Positions 14,226-15,553 of a stretch of DNA of 15,553 nucleotides are shown here, in pieces. The stretch is from NCBI GenBank assembly GCA_027858275.1, contig JAQIDA010000068.1:1-15553 (forward strand), written 5' to 3'. The stretch comes from Candidatus Kapaibacterium sp. Its GTDB lineage: Bacteria > Bacteroidota > Ignavibacteria > Kapaibacteriales > UBA2268. The notes under the pieces were generated by a model. It ran no database searches. It was not told the origin of the DNA and saw only the letters and a list, made by a program, of their open reading frames with translations. The position numbers and the translations under genes were made by a program. The stretch's first letter is position 1. Each line of letters opens with the position of its first letter.

Positions 14226-15369
14226 TATCAATATTTTCTAAATTCACAAATTGATGTTCTGTCCAAGCGAATCCTTTTTCTCGAATTGCTTTAATGCCTT
14301 CGCCGGGAGCTTTTATACCGACATTCATCATATCATGATCAGTCATAAGCTTGACCAATTCGCTGAAGAGAACTCGCGGTTTCCAGCCAAGTTGTTCAAC
14401 GGCTTTGCGGTTGTCGGCAAGCAAGTAATCAACCTCAGTCGGGCGGAAGTATCGAGGATCAATCTTCACAACAACATCGCCGACTTTGATCTTAGCGGGA
14501 TAATCTCGTTTGCAGCTTTTAACCACTGCAATTTCGTCAGTTCCCTCACCCTGCCATTCAATTTCTATTCCGCAGTAATCAAACACTGTTTCTACAAATT
14601 CACGTACCGAATGACTTTCGGCGGTTCCTACGACGTAATCATTAGGCTTGTCTTCCTGCAGCATCATCCACATCATTTCGACGTATTCCGGGGCGAAACC
14701 CCAATCTCTTTTGGAGTCGATATTGCCGAGGAATAATGTCTCGTGCTTGCCTGCAAGTATCCGCGCTATTCCTCGAGTGATTTTTCGGGTAACGAATGTT
14801 TCGCCGCGGCGAGGACTTTCATGATTGAAAAGTATACCGTTGCAGGCAAATATGCCGTATGCTTCGCGATAATTAATCGTCATCCAGTAGGAATACAATT
14901 TGGCGATAGCATAGGGGCTTTGCGGCTCGAAAGGAGTCAATTCACTCTGGGGCGGTTTTGACGCTCCGAACAGTTCTGACGTCGAGGCCTGATAGAATTT
15001 TGTTTTTATCGCGCTTCGGCGAATAGCTTCGAGAATACGAGTGGTGCCGAGTCCGGTGATATCCCCCGTATATTCCGGCATATCAAAAGAAACTCGTACA
15101 TGGCTCTGAGCACCGAGATGATATATCTCGTCCGGTTTAATGTTATATATTAGATCAGCCAACAATCCGGGATCGGATAAATCTCCGTAATGCAAAATCA
15201 TTTTCGCTGAAGACTCATGCGGATCGACGTAGATATGATCGATTCGATTTGTATTGAAAGTACTTGCTCGGCGGATAATCCCGTGAACTTCGTATCCTTT
15301 TGACAAAAGGAATTCCGCGAGATAAGAACCGTCCTGTCCGGTGATACCGGTAATTAATGCTTTTTTCAT
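14215..15369 (-). CDS. gmd: GDP-mannose 4,6-dehydratase
   Basis: This 384-residue NADP-dependent dehydratase makes GDP-4-keto-6-deoxy-D-mannose from GDP-mannose, the first step to GDP-L-fucose (and GDP-rhamnose, GDP-colitose or GDP-perosamine). Seen are the nucleotide-binding TGITGQDGSY at 7-16, RRAS at 33-36 for the NADP phosphate, the catalytic TSELF at 130-134 (Thr130, Glu132), Tyr153 and Lys157 in YAIAK, and FNHESPRRGETFVTRKI. The length fits the family (about 370). It is the first gene of the cluster and is followed immediately by fcl, which fixes fucose as the likely product. The start ATG has only a weak GAAG upstream. The C-terminal extension (FVNLENIDNEI) overlaps the fcl start. Confidence 0.97.
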   Translation of the reverse strand: MKKALITGITGQDGSYLAEFLLSKGYEVHGIIRRASTFNTNRIDHIYVDPHESSAKMILHYGDLSDPGLLADLIYNIKPDEIYHLGAQSHVRVSFDMPEYTGDITGLGTTRILEAIRRSAIKTKFYQASTSELFGASKPPQSELTPFEPQSPYAIAKLYSYWMTINYREAYGIFACNGILFNHESPRRGETFVTRKITRGIARILAGKHETLFLGNIDSKRDWGFAPEYVEMMWMMLQEDKPNDYVVGTAESHSVREFVETVFDYCGIEIEWQGEGTDEIAVVKSCKRDYPAKIKVGDVVVKIDPRYFRPTEVDYLLADNRKAVEQLGWKPRVLFSELVKLMTDHDMMNVGIKAPGEGIKAIREKGFAWTEHQFVNLENIDNEI

Positions 15370-15397
15370 ATTTGCTTCAATATATTATTTGTGTTTC

Positions 15398-15417
15398 TCA
15401 TTATGCAAACATAATGA
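15398..15417. promoter_or_regulatory. Perfect 8-bp palindrome over the gmd -7 box, candidate operator
   Basis: TCATTATG (15398-15405) and CATAATGA (15410-15417) are exact reverse complements around CAAA. The palindrome covers the -7 element of the gmd promoter, so a dimeric regulator bound here would block RNA polymerase. The regulator is unknown. Confidence 0.45.
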
Positions 15418-15437
15418 TTATTATTAAGACATAGCAG
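15399..15437 (-). promoter_or_regulatory. Bacteroidota-type promoter of the gmd-fcl-glycosyltransferase operon
   Basis: TATGTTTG, read on the minus strand at 15413-15406, matches TAnnTTTG exactly. TTCTG lies about 21 bases upstream, one base off the -33 TTG. The start would fall near 15399, giving a leader of about 30 bases. Confidence 0.45.
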
Positions 15438-15553
15438 AATAAATAAAAAGTCAGAGGTAATCCGATGAGATCCCGGGTCTGTTTTCTTAACTCTGTCCGA
15501 TGAAATATCACGAACAAATTCGTATTAATTTAAGTCTCATATATTTCTTATCC
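15418..15553. other. Non-coding right edge upstream of gmd
   Basis: No reading frame can be supported here. It holds an eight-base direct repeat TCCGATGA (15461-15468 and 15496-15503, 35 bases apart) and a five-base stem ACGAA/TTCGT (15510-15523). Both could be chance in a sequence of this composition. Confidence 0.3.

Noticed and set aside
14226..14231. TTG start giving fcl two extra residues
   Set aside because: The ATG two codons later gives a normal N-terminus and a coupled overlap with gmd; nothing supports the TTG.
14251..14736. 161-residue plus-strand frame inside gmd
   Set aside because: It is antisense to the gmd coding region, which is complete and conserved; the phenylalanine-rich translation is typical of a reverse-strand shadow.
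15461..15503. Direct repeat TCCGATGA, two copies 35 bases apart
   Set aside because: It is only eight bases with two copies and no further structure, so chance is likely. No CRISPR-like regular repeat is present anywhere in the window.

Overview
This 15.5 kb window looks like a chromosomal segment of a member of the Bacteroidota or a close relative (Ignavibacteria/Kapabacteria-type lineages also fit). Three things support this. A 742-residue secreted protein ends in a type IX secretion (Por) type A sorting domain. Three genes have an exact TAnnTTTG box, the -7 element of the Bacteroidota primary sigma factor, close upstream. The GDP-fucose synthase has the roughly 40-residue insertion I recall from Bacteroidota versions. 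Several genes also have good Shine-Dalgarno sites (best AGGAGGTG before tldE), which is less usual for Bacteroidia and hints at a deeper-branching lineage; that part is inference.

Layout. At 46-4592, plus strand: a large P-loop NTPase of STAND-like build with coiled coils and a C-terminal transmembrane hairpin, then a secreted beta-propeller-like protein with a T9SS tail. At 4664-9912, minus strand: in transcription order tldD and tldE (overlapping by one base), hslO (redox chaperone Hsp33), and a membrane-anchored metallo-beta-lactamase-fold hydrolase of the RomA/NAPE-PLD type. Intrinsic terminators follow tldE and hslO, so these are separate units. At 10251-11441, plus strand: a PLP-dependent trans-sulfuration-family enzyme resembling methionine gamma-lyase, divergent from tldD across a 338-base gap and ended by a strong G.U-rich terminator. 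At 11502-15369, minus strand: a GDP-L-fucose cluster, gmd then fcl then two family 2 glycosyltransferases, with overlapping start and stop codons at two of its three junctions.

How the genes work together. Gmd and Fcl convert GDP-mannose to GDP-L-fucose. The two glycosyltransferases probably build a fucose-containing surface glycan; donor and acceptor cannot be read from the sequence. TldD and TldE form a two-subunit metalloprotease, but here only TldD carries a twin-arginine signal, which is a puzzle. The other genes show no clear pathway link.

The least explained gene is the STAND-like membrane NTPase at the left edge, which may be coupled to a gene cut off by the window. The spaces between genes hold many perfect inverted repeats. 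Some are clear terminators, two overlap promoter regions like operators (hslO and gmd), and three look like dispersed REP-type palindromes. I see no rRNA, tRNA, CRISPR array, insertion sequence or phage gene. A previously undescribed system is possible only around the left-edge NTPase, and the sequence here is too short to show one.
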